Shown in pieces: positions 27,834 through 36,793 of a stretch of 64,000 nucleotides of DNA. A program made the position numbers and the translations under genes. The notes below the pieces were generated by a model. The model searched no databases. It had not been told where the DNA came from and saw only the letters and a program-made list of their open reading frames with translations. Positions within the stretch are counted from its first letter, which is position 1. Every line of letters begins with the position of its first letter. Origin of the DNA: Candidatus Tepidiaquacellales bacterium OLB4/UTCHB1 (GTDB lineage Bacteria > Bacteroidota > Ignavibacteria > Tepidaquicellales > Tepidaquicellaceae); NCBI GenBank assembly GCA_002050165.1, contig MWSW01000011.1, forward strand, positions 62,001 through 126,000, written 5' to 3'.

Positions 27834-28652
27834 TCAATAGCTTTCATCTTTAGTAGGAAAATTTTTATCTTTGACATCTTTTTTAAACCTTCTGAATGCA
27901 TCTCTCATTCCTTCTGCCGTGTTAGCATATCTGCGGACAAACCGTGGTTTAAATTCCTCAATCATTCCGAGCATATCATGGGTAACAAGTACTTGTCCGT
28001 CGCAATCCGGTCCGGCTCCGATGCCGATTGTAGGAATTTTCAGTGCTTTTGAAATTTTCTTTCCAAGTGATGCCGGAATTTTTTCAAGCACAAGTGCAAA
28101 TATACCTGAGGATTCAAGAATCCTGGAGTCACTGTAAATTTTATCTGCTTCCTCTTTTTCAGTTCCCCTGGTTTTATAGCTCCCGAATTTATTGATTGAT
28201 TGAGGAGTAAGCCCGAGATGTCCCATTACCGGGATTCCAATTTCAACAACTCTTCTGACAGTTTCGGCAATGTAATCTCCACCTTCCATTTTCACCGCAT
28301 CGCACCCCGTCTCTTTCATTACCCTTCCACAATTACTAATAGCCTCCTTGACTCCAACCTGATAACTCATAAAGGTCATGTCAGCTACAACAATCGCATC
28401 ACGAACAGCTTTTTTCACAATCTTCGTGTGATATATCATCTGGTCAAGTGTAACCGGAAGAGTGGTCTCATTACCTTGAATTACATTTCCGAGTGAATCT
28501 CCTACAAGTATTACCTCAATACCGGCTTCATCCAGAAATCTGGCAGTTAGAAAATCATAAGCAGTCAGCATAGAGATTTTTTCACCCTTTTGCTTCATGT
28601 TATAGAGTACTTTTGTTGTAATATGCTTTGAGCTACCTACGTTGATAGACAT
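27834..28652 (-). CDS. panB: 3-methyl-2-oxobutanoate hydroxymethyltransferase PanB
   Basis: PanB adds a hydroxymethyl group from 5,10-methylene-tetrahydrofolate to 2-oxoisovalerate, making ketopantoate for pantothenate and coenzyme A. The family motifs are ISMLTAYDFLTARFLDEAG, VGDSLGNVIQG with the metal-binding Asp, KMEGG, GHLGLTPQSIN and GIGAGPDCDGQVLV. The length of 272 residues is typical. panC and panD are not adjacent. The first ATG of the frame gives a short basic extension that fits known PanB N-termini. It is the first gene of a group with nrnA and pepA, downstream of a 160-base gap. Confidence 0.95.
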   Translation of the reverse strand: MSINVGSSKHITTKVLYNMKQKGEKISMLTAYDFLTARFLDEAGIEVILVGDSLGNVIQGNETTLPVTLDQMIYHTKIVKKAVRDAIVVADMTFMSYQVGVKEAISNCGRVMKETGCDAVKMEGGDYIAETVRRVVEIGIPVMGHLGLTPQSINKFGSYKTRGTEKEEADKIYSDSRILESSGIFALVLEKIPASLGKKISKALKIPTIGIGAGPDCDGQVLVTHDMLGMIEEFKPRFVRRYANTAEGMRDAFRRFKKDVKDKNFPTKDESY

Positions 28653-28769
28653 TCCTGATTTTTTGTTTTCTGTAATGTGTGATTAAAAGTGTTCCTACTT
28701 GTCATAAACACTCCTCTTATAACTTCAGTTACAATGAATCAATTTTTTTCTTACTTTTGAAATACAGAG

Positions 28770-28802
28770 CCGGATAATTTTTTCATAAATCTCTTTATCC
28801 GG
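28770..28802 (-). terminator. Possible hairpin after lpxA
   Basis: An 8-bp inverted repeat CCGGATAA / TTATCCGG with a 17-base AT-rich loop lies just after the lpxA stop codon. A T-run does not follow the stem on the minus strand, so it is only a possible terminator or 3'-end processing hairpin. Confidence 0.4.
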
Positions 28803-28812
28803 TCAAAAAAAC

Positions 28813-29571
28813 TTAACCCCGGATCAAACCTCTTTCACTTCTTTCGATAAAAGACAGGATTTCGTTAACCTCGGAAGTAAGTTCGAGGCTCTGTTTAATT
28901 TTGTTCGCTCCTTCAGTAATATTAAGTCCAGACCGATACAGAATGCGATAGGTCTCCTGAATCAATGCGATTTTCTCCTTTGAGAATCCGTTACGGTTCA
29001 ATCCGATTACATTAATACCTTCATATTTTACCGGTGAATTACCCGCTCTTACGTAAGGTGGAATATCCTTTACAACTCTTGAATTTGATGCAATGATAAC
29101 GTAGTTACCGATTTTAGAAAATTGATGAATTCCTACTAAACCGCCAATAATTGCAAAGTCGCCTATTTCCACGTGTCCGCCCATATTTACCGAATTTGCA
29201 AGTATAACGTTATTACCAACGATACAATCGTGCGCAATGTGAGCGTAAGCCATTATGAGGCAATTCCCGCCAACGGTTGTTTTACCGCTGTAATTTGTCC
29301 CCCGGTTTAATGTTGCGTATTCTCTGATTTCAGTTCCAGCTCCGACTTCGAGAATCGTGTGTTCACCCTTGAATTTCAAATCCTGCGGGTTTGTGGATAA
29401 AACCGCGCCATGATGAATCCGGACGTTATCGGAAATTCTTGCGCCGTTAGCTATTAATACATTCGAGCCGATAATCACATTATTACCAATTTCAACATCA
29501 TCTTCAATGATGGTATATGGTCCAATGGAAACGCCGGTGCCGATTTTTGCTTTCGGACTTACTGAATTCAT
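28813..29571 (-). CDS. lpxA: Acyl-ACP--UDP-N-acetylglucosamine O-acyltransferase LpxA
   Basis: LpxA starts lipid A synthesis by moving a 3-hydroxyacyl chain from ACP to UDP-GlcNAc. The N-terminal two thirds are hexapeptide repeats (I-x-x-x-x-x pattern, for example SPKAKIGTGVSIGPYTII) forming a left-handed beta-helix. The catalytic His lies in AHIAHDCIVGNNV, H114 here. The C-terminal helical domain (NVIGLNRNGFSKEKIALIQ) is typical. The length of 252 residues is slightly short but normal for FCB members. Three bases separate it from the upstream GT2 gene. lpxC, fabZ and lpxD, its usual neighbours, are absent from the window. Confidence 0.95.
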   Translation of the reverse strand: MNSVSPKAKIGTGVSIGPYTIIEDDVEIGNNVIIGSNVLIANGARISDNVRIHHGAVLSTNPQDLKFKGEHTILEVGAGTEIREYATLNRGTNYSGKTTVGGNCLIMAYAHIAHDCIVGNNVILANSVNMGGHVEIGDFAIIGGLVGIHQFSKIGNYVIIASNSRVVKDIPPYVRAGNSPVKYEGINVIGLNRNGFSKEKIALIQETYRILYRSGLNITEGANKIKQSLELTSEVNEILSFIERSERGLIRG

Positions 29572-29574
29572 TTT

Positions 29575-30690
29575 TTAAATAGTTTTCTCAATAAGTATCT
29601 TTTCATTTTTAATATTGTTTTTTGTAATCATCTCAGCAATTAACCCGAGGGAAAAAAGCTGAACGCCAACAATTATAAAAAGAATACCTACTATGAACAG
29701 AGGCCGGTCGCTCAATGGTTGTCCCTCGAAGTATTTCAAAAATGACAGATATATCGTTACAAGGAAGCCGATGAAAATTGAAAGTATTCCAAACAACCCG
29801 AACAGATGCAATGGTCGGTTACTGAACCGTGTTGTAAACATTACAGTGAACAGGTCAAAGAATCCGTTGAAAAAACGGTTAATTCCGAATTTCGTTTTTC
29901 CGAATTTTCTGGAACGGTGTTTGACAGGTTTTTCTGTTACCCTGAACCCGGACAAGTTCGCCAGAGCCGGTATGTACCGGTGCATTTCACCGTAAACTTC
30001 AATTGATTTTACAACTTCCTTTCTATATGCCTTCAACCCGCAATTGAAGTCGTGAAGTTTTACTCCCGATAATTTACCCGTAACGTAATTGAAAAGTTTT
30101 GAAGTGTGCTTCTTGATGAACGGATCATATCTTACCTTTTTCCAACCTGATACTAAATCATATCCTTGGTTAAGAACTTTAATTAACTCCGGTATTTCTT
30201 CGGGGTCATCCTGTAGGTCAGCATCCATTGTAATTATTATGTCGCCTTTTGCAGCGTCAAAACCTGCTGATAGCGCAGCGGATTTTCCGTAATTGCGCCT
30301 GAATTTTATACAATGAAATCTCCTGTTCCTGCTGTGAATCTGCTCAATTACCTTAAATGAACCGTCAGTGCTGCCATCATCTACAAAGATTACTTCATAA
30401 TTGCACTTTAATTCATCGAATACCTTTTTCAGTGCAAGCGACAGTTCCATCAGCGATTCTTCCTCGTTTAATAAAGGAATAATCACTGACAACATTTGAT
30501 TTGGCTTAATTAATTGCGGGAGATTTTCAGTTTGTATTAACTGTTTCTCCGCTGATTTTACAGCCTCTTTATTTTTATTGCGAAACCTTCTGCGGTAATG
30601 AATTTGATGCTTATGTTTTTTATGGGCGATATTCTTCTTATTCTCACCGGATTCCTTAGACGATTCCTTTTTTTCGTGTTCTTGATCCAA
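29575..30690 (-). CDS. GT2 glycosyltransferase, ArnC/GtrB-like, with basic N-terminal tail
   Basis: Membrane-associated GT2 enzyme of the DPM1/ArnC/GtrB group, which transfers sugars to polyprenyl phosphate. The core shows SVIIPLLNEEESL, FVDDGSTDGS, MDADLQDDPEEIPEL and the acceptor-side HDFNCGLKAYRKEV. Two C-terminal membrane segments follow (about residues 290-320 and 328-355). The first 60 residues are unusual: mostly Lys, Arg, His, Glu and Ser, with no predicted fold, suggesting a flexible basic tail. The start is TTG at 30690. A later start is possible, but the frame is open and continuous. It lies three bases before lpxA, so envelope glycolipid synthesis is the likely setting. Confidence 0.88.
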   Translation of the reverse strand: MDQEHEKKESSKESGENKKNIAHKKHKHQIHYRRRFRNKNKEAVKSAEKQLIQTENLPQLIKPNQMLSVIIPLLNEEESLMELSLALKKVFDELKCNYEVIFVDDGSTDGSFKVIEQIHSRNRRFHCIKFRRNYGKSAALSAGFDAAKGDIIITMDADLQDDPEEIPELIKVLNQGYDLVSGWKKVRYDPFIKKHTSKLFNYVTGKLSGVKLHDFNCGLKAYRKEVVKSIEVYGEMHRYIPALANLSGFRVTEKPVKHRSRKFGKTKFGINRFFNGFFDLFTVMFTTRFSNRPLHLFGLFGILSIFIGFLVTIYLSFLKYFEGQPLSDRPLFIVGILFIIVGVQLFSLGLIAEMITKNNIKNEKILIEKTI

Positions 30691-30753
30691 ACTAAAATAT
30701 TTATATAATTATTAAACTAACTAATATGTTTTTCTAATACAATTTAAAATACT

Positions 30754-32154
30754 TTAAATTGCCTTTAATGAAATGACGTTCTCGATGTGATAGGTGTGAG
30801 GGAACATATCAACAGGCTGAATTTTCTCAATTTTGTAATTGCCTTTTGAACAAATTATCTTCAGGTCGCGTGCCTGAGTTGACGGGTTGCAACTTACGTA
30901 CACGATTTTTTCCATTCTTGAATCGGATAGAGCAGTGGCTATATCAGGGTGAATTCCGGACCGAGGCGGGTCAATTATTATTTTATTAAATTCATTAATA
31001 TCGTTTCCTGCGATAAACTTTTTGATATCAGAACAAATGAAATCTACATTGAAAATCCGATTAATTTTTTTATTATCATTAGCGTTCTTTATGGCATCTT
31101 CGACGATTTCGACCCCCAAAACTCTTTCTACAGCATCTGCAATAAAAATAGAAATTGATCCCGCCCCACAATATAAATCAAGCACCCGGTCATGTTTTGA
31201 AAATTCACCGAAATCTTTTGCAATCGTATAGAGCGTGTTGGTCTGCCTTGAATTAGTCTGAAAAAAAGAATTCGGTGAAATTCTGAACTCGAAAACTTTA
31301 CCGGAGCTATCAAATAGCTTCTCAGTTATAAACCCACCACCCGACAGGATATATTGTTCCTCAGCGAAAGCTACCTGCGCTTTACTTTTTGTAGTGGAAT
31401 TTATTAGCGTCGTAATTTGCGGAATCTCACCGGTAAGTTCAGAAGAATATTGATTCATTAATGTTCTGTCGTGCGAGAGAGTAATTAAATTTACCATTAA
31501 ATCATTGGTGTTGGTTGATTGCCTGATAACAAGAAATCTCAACATCCCCGTGTGTGTAGCAGTTGAGTATATTGAGATGTTTCTCTGCTTAAAGAAATCC
31601 CTTGTAAAATTCAGAATTCTGTTCGATAGCTCAGATTGAAGTAAACATTGGTTAATATCAACAATCTTTGAATGAAAATTTGGGACGTGGAGGCCAAGTG
31701 CAAAACTGTCTGTCCCCCTTTCATCAGGATTTGTAAACCATTTATCGTTTGAGAATGAGAACTCCATTTTATTCCTGAAATGATAAATGTATTCAGAACC
31801 AATTACATCAGGTATTTCCGGAATATTGAAATTCCCGATTTTCCTGAATGCATCTGAAACCGCCTGTGCTTTGAAGTCGAGTTGTTTAGAATAGGCGTAA
31901 TTCTGAATTTTACATCCGCCGCATACCCCGAAGTAACTGCACTCGGGTGAGACTCTGTCAGGTGAGGGGGAGATGAGGTTAATTAACTTTGCCTCCGCAT
32001 ACGAAAATTTTTTCTTGGATACCCGTGCAATCAGGTAATCCTGAGGTAAAGAATTTTCAACGAAAACCACGAAACCGTCCGCTGTTCTGGCTAAGCCTTT
32101 ACCTTCAGTACTGAGAGTTTCAATCGTTAGTTCAAGTTCATCACCTTTTTTCAT
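30754..32154 (-). CDS. rlmD: 23S rRNA (uracil-5-)-methyltransferase, RlmD/RumA family
   Basis: SAM-dependent 5-methyluridine methyltransferase of 466 residues. An N-terminal TRAM domain (MKKGDELELTIETL..., about residues 1-60) should bind RNA. A Fe-S cluster cysteine group follows: C-x5-C-x2-C in CSYFGVCGGCK, with a fourth Cys further on in INQCLLQS. The catalytic part has DLYCGAGSISIF for SAM, IDPPRSGIHP, and the nucleophilic Cys in VYVSCNPSTQARDL. Whether it methylates U1939 (RlmD) or another site (RlmCD or RlmC-like) cannot be fixed from sequence. It is divergent from kdsD across a 100-base gap. Confidence 0.92.
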   Translation of the reverse strand: MKKGDELELTIETLSTEGKGLARTADGFVVFVENSLPQDYLIARVSKKKFSYAEAKLINLISPSPDRVSPECSYFGVCGGCKIQNYAYSKQLDFKAQAVSDAFRKIGNFNIPEIPDVIGSEYIYHFRNKMEFSFSNDKWFTNPDERGTDSFALGLHVPNFHSKIVDINQCLLQSELSNRILNFTRDFFKQRNISIYSTATHTGMLRFLVIRQSTNTNDLMVNLITLSHDRTLMNQYSSELTGEIPQITTLINSTTKSKAQVAFAEEQYILSGGGFITEKLFDSSGKVFEFRISPNSFFQTNSRQTNTLYTIAKDFGEFSKHDRVLDLYCGAGSISIFIADAVERVLGVEIVEDAIKNANDNKKINRIFNVDFICSDIKKFIAGNDINEFNKIIIDPPRSGIHPDIATALSDSRMEKIVYVSCNPSTQARDLKIICSKGNYKIEKIQPVDMFPHTYHIENVISLKAI

Positions 32155-32254
32155 TCTGCGTTCAATGAGAAATTTATTACTTAAAATTCGGCAATTTTAC
32201 ACTTAGTTTTAAGCCAACAACTATTGCACAAAGTAAACGTGATAGAGAAGTTAA

Positions 32255-33232
32255 GTGAAAAATAAAATAATATCGAATGCGAAGAAAGTTGTTTCGTTGG
32301 AAAAATCTGCGATTCAATCGCTCGAGCAACGGTTTGCCGATAAGAAATTTTCAGCAGCCTTCACCGAAGCAGTCGAATTAATTTACAAATGCAAAGGGAA
32401 AGTTGTAGTTTCCGGTATGGGAAAATCCGGAATTATTGCTCAAAAGATAGTTGCAACTTTTAACTCAACGGGGACATATTCAATTTTCATGCATGCAGCT
32501 GACAGTGTTCACGGTGATCTTGGTGTTTTGAGAGAAAATGACGTTGTAATTTTAATTTCAAAAAGTGGGGATACCGGTCAGATAAAAAATCTTATTCCGG
32601 TAATTAAGTCGCTCAAATTAAAGATTATCGGCATTGTTGGAGATGTGGATTCTGAACTTGCCCGTCAGTCAGATATAGTGTTAGACGTTTCAGTAAAACA
32701 GGAAGCGTGTCCGCATAACCTTGCACCGACTTCGTCAACGACGACAACGCTTGTAATCGGTGATGCAATTGCGGTTTCGTTGCTCCAATTGAACGGTTTT
32801 ACGAAAGAAAATTTTGCATCGTTTCATCCCGGTGGAAATCTGGGTAAAAAACTTTTACTGAAAGTACAGGACCTGATGTTTAAAAATAGTGATATACCAG
32901 TTGTCAAAGAAAGCGCTGGAATTAAAGATGTGATTTACGAAATTTCGTCCAAGCGGCTTGGATGTACCATAGTAGCAAGGAACAAGACAGTAAGGGGAAT
33001 AATTACAGATGGCGATATAAGGCGGCTTCTTGAAAAAAGTCTTGAAATTAAAAATGTTAAAGCTAACGAGATAATGTCAAAAAATCCAAAACTCATTCCG
33101 CAAACTTTACTTGCTTCTAACGCACTTGAAATTATGGAAACAAATAAGATAACTTCCCTCATTGTCGTTAATCCGAAAGGAAAAATTACCGGCTTACTCC
33201 ATATACATACATTGATTGAGCATGGTTTATAA
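32255..33232 (+). CDS. kdsD: D-arabinose 5-phosphate isomerase KdsD/KpsF
   Basis: Converts ribulose 5-phosphate to arabinose 5-phosphate, the precursor of Kdo for LPS. The N-terminal SIS domain has VVSGMGKSGIIAQKIVATFNSTG and SKSGDTGQIKN. The motif HNLAPTSSTTTTLVIGDAIA and FHPGGNLGKK are typical of KdsD. Two CBS domains follow (about residues 205-325; TDGDIRRLLE in the first). The start is GTG at 32255, with a purine-rich AGAGAAG a few bases upstream as a likely ribosome-binding site. It overlaps lptC by 11 bases and heads the kdsD-lptC-lptA operon. Confidence 0.95.
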   Translation: MKNKIISNAKKVVSLEKSAIQSLEQRFADKKFSAAFTEAVELIYKCKGKVVVSGMGKSGIIAQKIVATFNSTGTYSIFMHAADSVHGDLGVLRENDVVILISKSGDTGQIKNLIPVIKSLKLKIIGIVGDVDSELARQSDIVLDVSVKQEACPHNLAPTSSTTTTLVIGDAIAVSLLQLNGFTKENFASFHPGGNLGKKLLLKVQDLMFKNSDIPVVKESAGIKDVIYEISSKRLGCTIVARNKTVRGIITDGDIRRLLEKSLEIKNVKANEIMSKNPKLIPQTLLASNALEIMETNKITSLIVVNPKGKITGLLHIHTLIEHGL

Positions 33233-33761
33233 AAAGGAAATTATCAGTCTGCTGATAATCATTTTAATTTCTGTTTCAATTTATTCCTGCGATGAAAAAT
33301 TCAAACCTGTCAAAACTTCACTTGATACCGAAAATATTCCCGATTATGAAAGCTGGAATTCCGAAGTTATATTTTCAGACTCATCGAAGATAAAAGCTGT
33401 ACTTAGAGCGGGATACATTGCAAACTTCAGCAAACTTGGATTTACGATAATTGACAGTGGCGCAACTGTTGACTTTTATAAAAACGGGACGGTTGTTTCA
33501 ACGCTCACCGGAGACAGGGGAAAAGTCTTTGAAAAAACGAAAGACATAGAAATCAGAGATAACATCACAGTAGTAAATAAAGAGGGAAGTAAACTCGAAA
33601 CCAGCCGATTGTACTGGACTGAGGATACTCAACGGGTTTCATCCGATACGTTCGTGGCTATTCAAACACCATCAGAAAATATTCAGGGTATTGGTTTTGA
33701 ATCTGATCAAGGCTTAAAGAATTACAAAATTTTCAAAGTTACGGGGACGTTCAGAAATTGA
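33222..33761 (+). CDS. lptC: LPS export protein LptC
   Basis: LptC-like periplasmic protein of 179 residues that helps carry LPS from the inner-membrane LptBFG to LptA. The N-terminus is a hydrophobic segment ending in a possible lipobox IYSC (C23), so it may be lipid-anchored rather than bound by a plain helix. The rest is beta-rich, with VEIF-like repeats (VDFYKNGTVVSTLTGDRGKV, LETSRLYWTEDTQRVSSD) that match the LptC/OstA jelly-roll. The ATG at 33222 is preferred to the TTG two codons earlier. Both lie inside the kdsD 3' end. It overlaps lptA by four bases. Confidence 0.88.
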   Translation: MVYKKEIISLLIIILISVSIYSCDEKFKPVKTSLDTENIPDYESWNSEVIFSDSSKIKAVLRAGYIANFSKLGFTIIDSGATVDFYKNGTVVSTLTGDRGKVFEKTKDIEIRDNITVVNKEGSKLETSRLYWTEDTQRVSSDTFVAIQTPSENIQGIGFESDQGLKNYKIFKVTGTFRN

Positions 33762-35182
33762 ACAAGATTGTTGTTTATACTACAATATTCCTTTTATTGT
33801 ATGCGGGACTTTTAAATGCACAGGATGTTATAGAATTGAAAAGTGCAAACGAGCTGTCGGGTAAAGTGGTTAATGGTAAATCTATAAGGGAGGCAAACGG
33901 GAAAGTTCACCTCGTACAAGGTAACATCAGCGTTTATTGTAACTCAGCTACTCAATGGATTGACGAGAATAAAGTAGAGTTGAGAGGTAACGTTCGTATT
34001 GTTCAAGACACGCTCACATTAATAACTTCGCAAGGTATGTATTACGGCAATGAACGGCGCGCAACCGGTCAGGGTGGGATTATATTACAAGATCCGAATG
34101 CGACTTTAACTGCAAATAACGGCACTTATACTTTCCTCGATGGAAAAGCCATTTTCAGAAACAATGTTAAAATTGTCAATCCCGGATACACCATAACTTC
34201 CGATGAGCTGACATATTTCAGGTTCACGGAAGATTCTTATGCAAAGGGTAATGTCATGGTAACGACAGACTCTGCAGTAATAACCGCAAACTCAATTGAT
34301 TTTCTCAGGCGAAGCGGAATTACAAAAGCTTTTGACAGGGCAAAAATTGAAAGTGATTCCACAATCATTACCGCCGATTCACTGTTAAATTACAGACGGG
34401 AGAGTCGTTCAATTGCATCAGGAAATGTTGTGATAATTAGTTTAAGGAATAATGCGATTATATCAGGAGATTACGGTGAAAACTTTGAATTGATTAATTA
34501 CTCTTATATTCGCGGTAACGCACAACTCGAGCAGATCGAGCAAGGCAGCGATACACTTATTATCTACTCTGAAGTTATGGAAGCTTACCGGAATAATCCG
34601 GAGTATTACGTTGCGAAAGATAATGTTGAACTTATACGGGGTGAATTCATTGCACGGTGCGGTCGTGGAGTTTATTTGCCTGAACCGGAAACTGTTGCGC
34701 TCACTTTGCAACCGGTAGTCTGGCAGGAAAATTCACAAATGACCGGGGATTCAATCTATGCTGAGTTTCCGGGTAACGTACTTCAGCAGATCTATGTGAG
34801 TAAACTACCCGATATGAAAAACTCAGTCAGATCGTTCGTGCTTACAAAAAATGAAAATCGCTTTTTCGAGGATAGAACTGATCAAGCATCCGGTAATTAC
34901 ATTACGATGAACTTTAAAAACGATAAACTAAATTTAGTTGAGATTTTTGGCGACGCGAGTTCAATTTATTTCCTTTACGAAAAAGGGATGGCAAATGGAG
35001 TAAACATCATTAACGGGAGAGATATGGTAATTTATCTTGATGAAAGTGAATCTGTCGAAAAAATTAATGTGATGGAAAATCCAGCAGGGCAGTATGTGCC
35101 GGAAGCAAAAATTGATGAAGTAAACTTGCGACTACCGGGATTTGAAATCAGAAACGATCGCCCCGTCAGGAAATCAAATTAA
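33758..35182 (+). CDS. lptA: OstA/LptA-like periplasmic LPS transport protein
   Basis: Exported protein of 474 residues with a signal peptide ending LLNAQ (about residue 22). It is built from repeating LptA/OstA beta-strand units, seen as GNISVYCNSATQWIDENKVELRGNVRIVQDTLTLIT and later YVAKDNVELIRGEFIARCGRGV. There is no large C-terminal beta-barrel, so it is not LptD. It is much longer than the roughly 180 residues of Escherichia coli LptA, as is common for OstA-like proteins of FCB bacteria, and may span more of the periplasm. The start is TTG, overlapping the lptC stop (TTGA). This coupling supports a role in LPS transport. Confidence 0.88.
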   Translation: MNKIVVYTTIFLLLYAGLLNAQDVIELKSANELSGKVVNGKSIREANGKVHLVQGNISVYCNSATQWIDENKVELRGNVRIVQDTLTLITSQGMYYGNERRATGQGGIILQDPNATLTANNGTYTFLDGKAIFRNNVKIVNPGYTITSDELTYFRFTEDSYAKGNVMVTTDSAVITANSIDFLRRSGITKAFDRAKIESDSTIITADSLLNYRRESRSIASGNVVIISLRNNAIISGDYGENFELINYSYIRGNAQLEQIEQGSDTLIIYSEVMEAYRNNPEYYVAKDNVELIRGEFIARCGRGVYLPEPETVALTLQPVVWQENSQMTGDSIYAEFPGNVLQQIYVSKLPDMKNSVRSFVLTKNENRFFEDRTDQASGNYITMNFKNDKLNLVEIFGDASSIYFLYEKGMANGVNIINGRDMVIYLDESESVEKINVMENPAGQYVPEAKIDEVNLRLPGFEIRNDRPVRKSN

Positions 35183-35230
35183 TTCAAATTCCAAATAAAC
35201 CCGATTGAACACGAATCAAACACCAGCCGA

Positions 35231-36472
35231 ATGAAACGAAATATTTTTATTGTGATTTTGATTTTCAGTTTGTTCTTGTTTACTTGTGAGAATCAATATA
35301 CATCCGCGCAGCCTGAGTCAGATGATTTTATGCTGGGTAACGAAACCTTGCTGAATATTAATGTTGATTGGATTTCCGGAAGCCGATTAGCTTTGATAAC
35401 AAACAATAGTGGAGTTTTAAGCGACGGAACAATGTTGATTGACGCAATCTCGTCTGTTCAGGGAATTGAAGTTGTTAAAGTATTCAGCCCCGAACACGGG
35501 TTCAGAGGTGATGACAGGAATGATGATTATATTGACGAAAAGACCGGCCTCCGAATTGTGACTTTATACGGCAACAAGAAAAAACCGACACAATCCGATC
35601 TCAGTAATGTTGATATTCTCATTTACGATATTCAGGATGTTGGTGCCAGATTTTATACTTATATTAATACGATGTTCTATTGCATCGAAGCAGCGGTTGA
35701 AAACAATAAAGAGATTATTATTTGCGACAGACCGGTTATCCCGGATGCAAATTATATTGACGGGTTTATGCTGGAACCGGAGTATAGTTCATTTGTGGGT
35801 ATGTTGAAACTGCCCGAAGTATATGGAATGACCTGCGGCGAGCTTGCGCTCTATATAAACGATATTTACTTTGAGGGACAAGCAAATCTCAGAGTTTCTG
35901 AAATGCTCAACTATAGCCGTGAGATGAGTTACGAATCGCTGAAATTAACGTGGATAAAACCTTCTCCGAATATATATTATCCATCGAGCGCTGTAACCTA
36001 TGGCGGGACCTGTCTCCTCGAAGGTACGAATTTTTCTGAAGGCAGAGGCACGGATAAACCGTTTGAATATGTAGGTGCGCCATGGTGCAACGGTGATGAA
36101 CTGAAAGCTGAGTTGGATAATTTTGGATTTCAGGGAGTGGAATTTGAAGCGATTACATTTTTCCCGTCATCAATTACTTCACCTTCCAATCCTCCCAAAT
36201 ATGTTGGCGAAAGATGTGAAGGCGTTTTCATTAATGTTACAAACCAAAAATTATTCGAACCGGTTAAAACGGGAATTGCACTTCTGATTTCTGTTGCCAA
36301 ACTGTACCCTGAGTTTTCATTCACAAAGAAAAATTTTATTGACAAACTTGCCGGAACCGACAAATTACGCCTGATGATTTCTGCTGGTTTTACTCTTGAT
36401 GAAATAGTTGCGGCGTATGAACAGGAATTGAACAGATTCAAAAAGATAAGAAACGGTTATCTAAAATATTGA
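35231..36472 (+). CDS. DUF1343/NamZ-type exo-beta-N-acetylmuramidase lipoprotein
   Basis: Exported lipoprotein of 413 residues (signal ending LFTC, C19) of the DUF1343 family. Characterised NamZ members remove terminal MurNAc from peptidoglycan fragments. Family motifs are LALITNNSGVL, VKVFSPEHGFRG, LIYDIQDVGARFYTY and GTNFSEGRGTDKPFEYVGAPW. The acidic EHGFRGDDRND stretch is the likely active-site region. It would take part in cell-wall turnover or recycling in the periplasm. It follows lptA after 48 bases and may be on the same transcript, but wall recycling and LPS transport are not otherwise linked here. Confidence 0.88.
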   Translation: MKRNIFIVILIFSLFLFTCENQYTSAQPESDDFMLGNETLLNINVDWISGSRLALITNNSGVLSDGTMLIDAISSVQGIEVVKVFSPEHGFRGDDRNDDYIDEKTGLRIVTLYGNKKKPTQSDLSNVDILIYDIQDVGARFYTYINTMFYCIEAAVENNKEIIICDRPVIPDANYIDGFMLEPEYSSFVGMLKLPEVYGMTCGELALYINDIYFEGQANLRVSEMLNYSREMSYESLKLTWIKPSPNIYYPSSAVTYGGTCLLEGTNFSEGRGTDKPFEYVGAPWCNGDELKAELDNFGFQGVEFEAITFFPSSITSPSNPPKYVGERCEGVFINVTNQKLFEPVKTGIALLISVAKLYPEFSFTKKNFIDKLAGTDKLRLMISAGFTLDEIVAAYEQELNRFKKIRNGYLKY

Positions 36473-36793
36473 CGGTGAATAAAATCAGTATTAACAATTT
36501 TATGCATTGGGAATATAATCCAAGTGAACCATATAAAAAATCTTTTGGGATTTTCAGACTATGTTCAACAGGAAATTTTCGTGAAAGATATTTTACCCTA
36601 TTGAAGAATTAATCTGCTTTGCGAATCAATAAAGTTTAAAAACTGCTATAAAAAGCAAAATAGCAAAACGGGTTTTTGAGTTTACTTTATGAGATTAATA
36701 ATAAATTTTTCACCCTGTAAACCGCGTTCATTTCATTGAATATCCTTTATATAATGGGTATTTTTAGAATCTAAAAACCAGAAATCCCAGCAA
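36473..36793 (+). other. 321-base intergenic region before dnaN
   Basis: AT-rich gap between the NamZ-type gene and dnaN. I see no open frame, tRNA, long inverted repeat or DnaA-box cluster, so there is no support for an origin here. A TATAAT hexamer at 36750-36755 is the only promoter-like element. Confidence 0.6.
36724..36760 (+). promoter_or_regulatory. Possible dnaN promoter
   Basis: A perfect TATAAT at 36750-36755 lies 38 bases before the dnaN ATG. The matching upstream hexamer at about 17 bases spacing is only TTCATT, a weak match to TTGACA. It is plausible as the start of the dnaN-recF-DUF721-gyrB transcript. Confidence 0.35.

Noticed and set aside
36473-36793. Possible replication origin upstream of dnaN
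   Set aside because: No DnaA-box cluster, AT-repeat array or dnaA gene is present.
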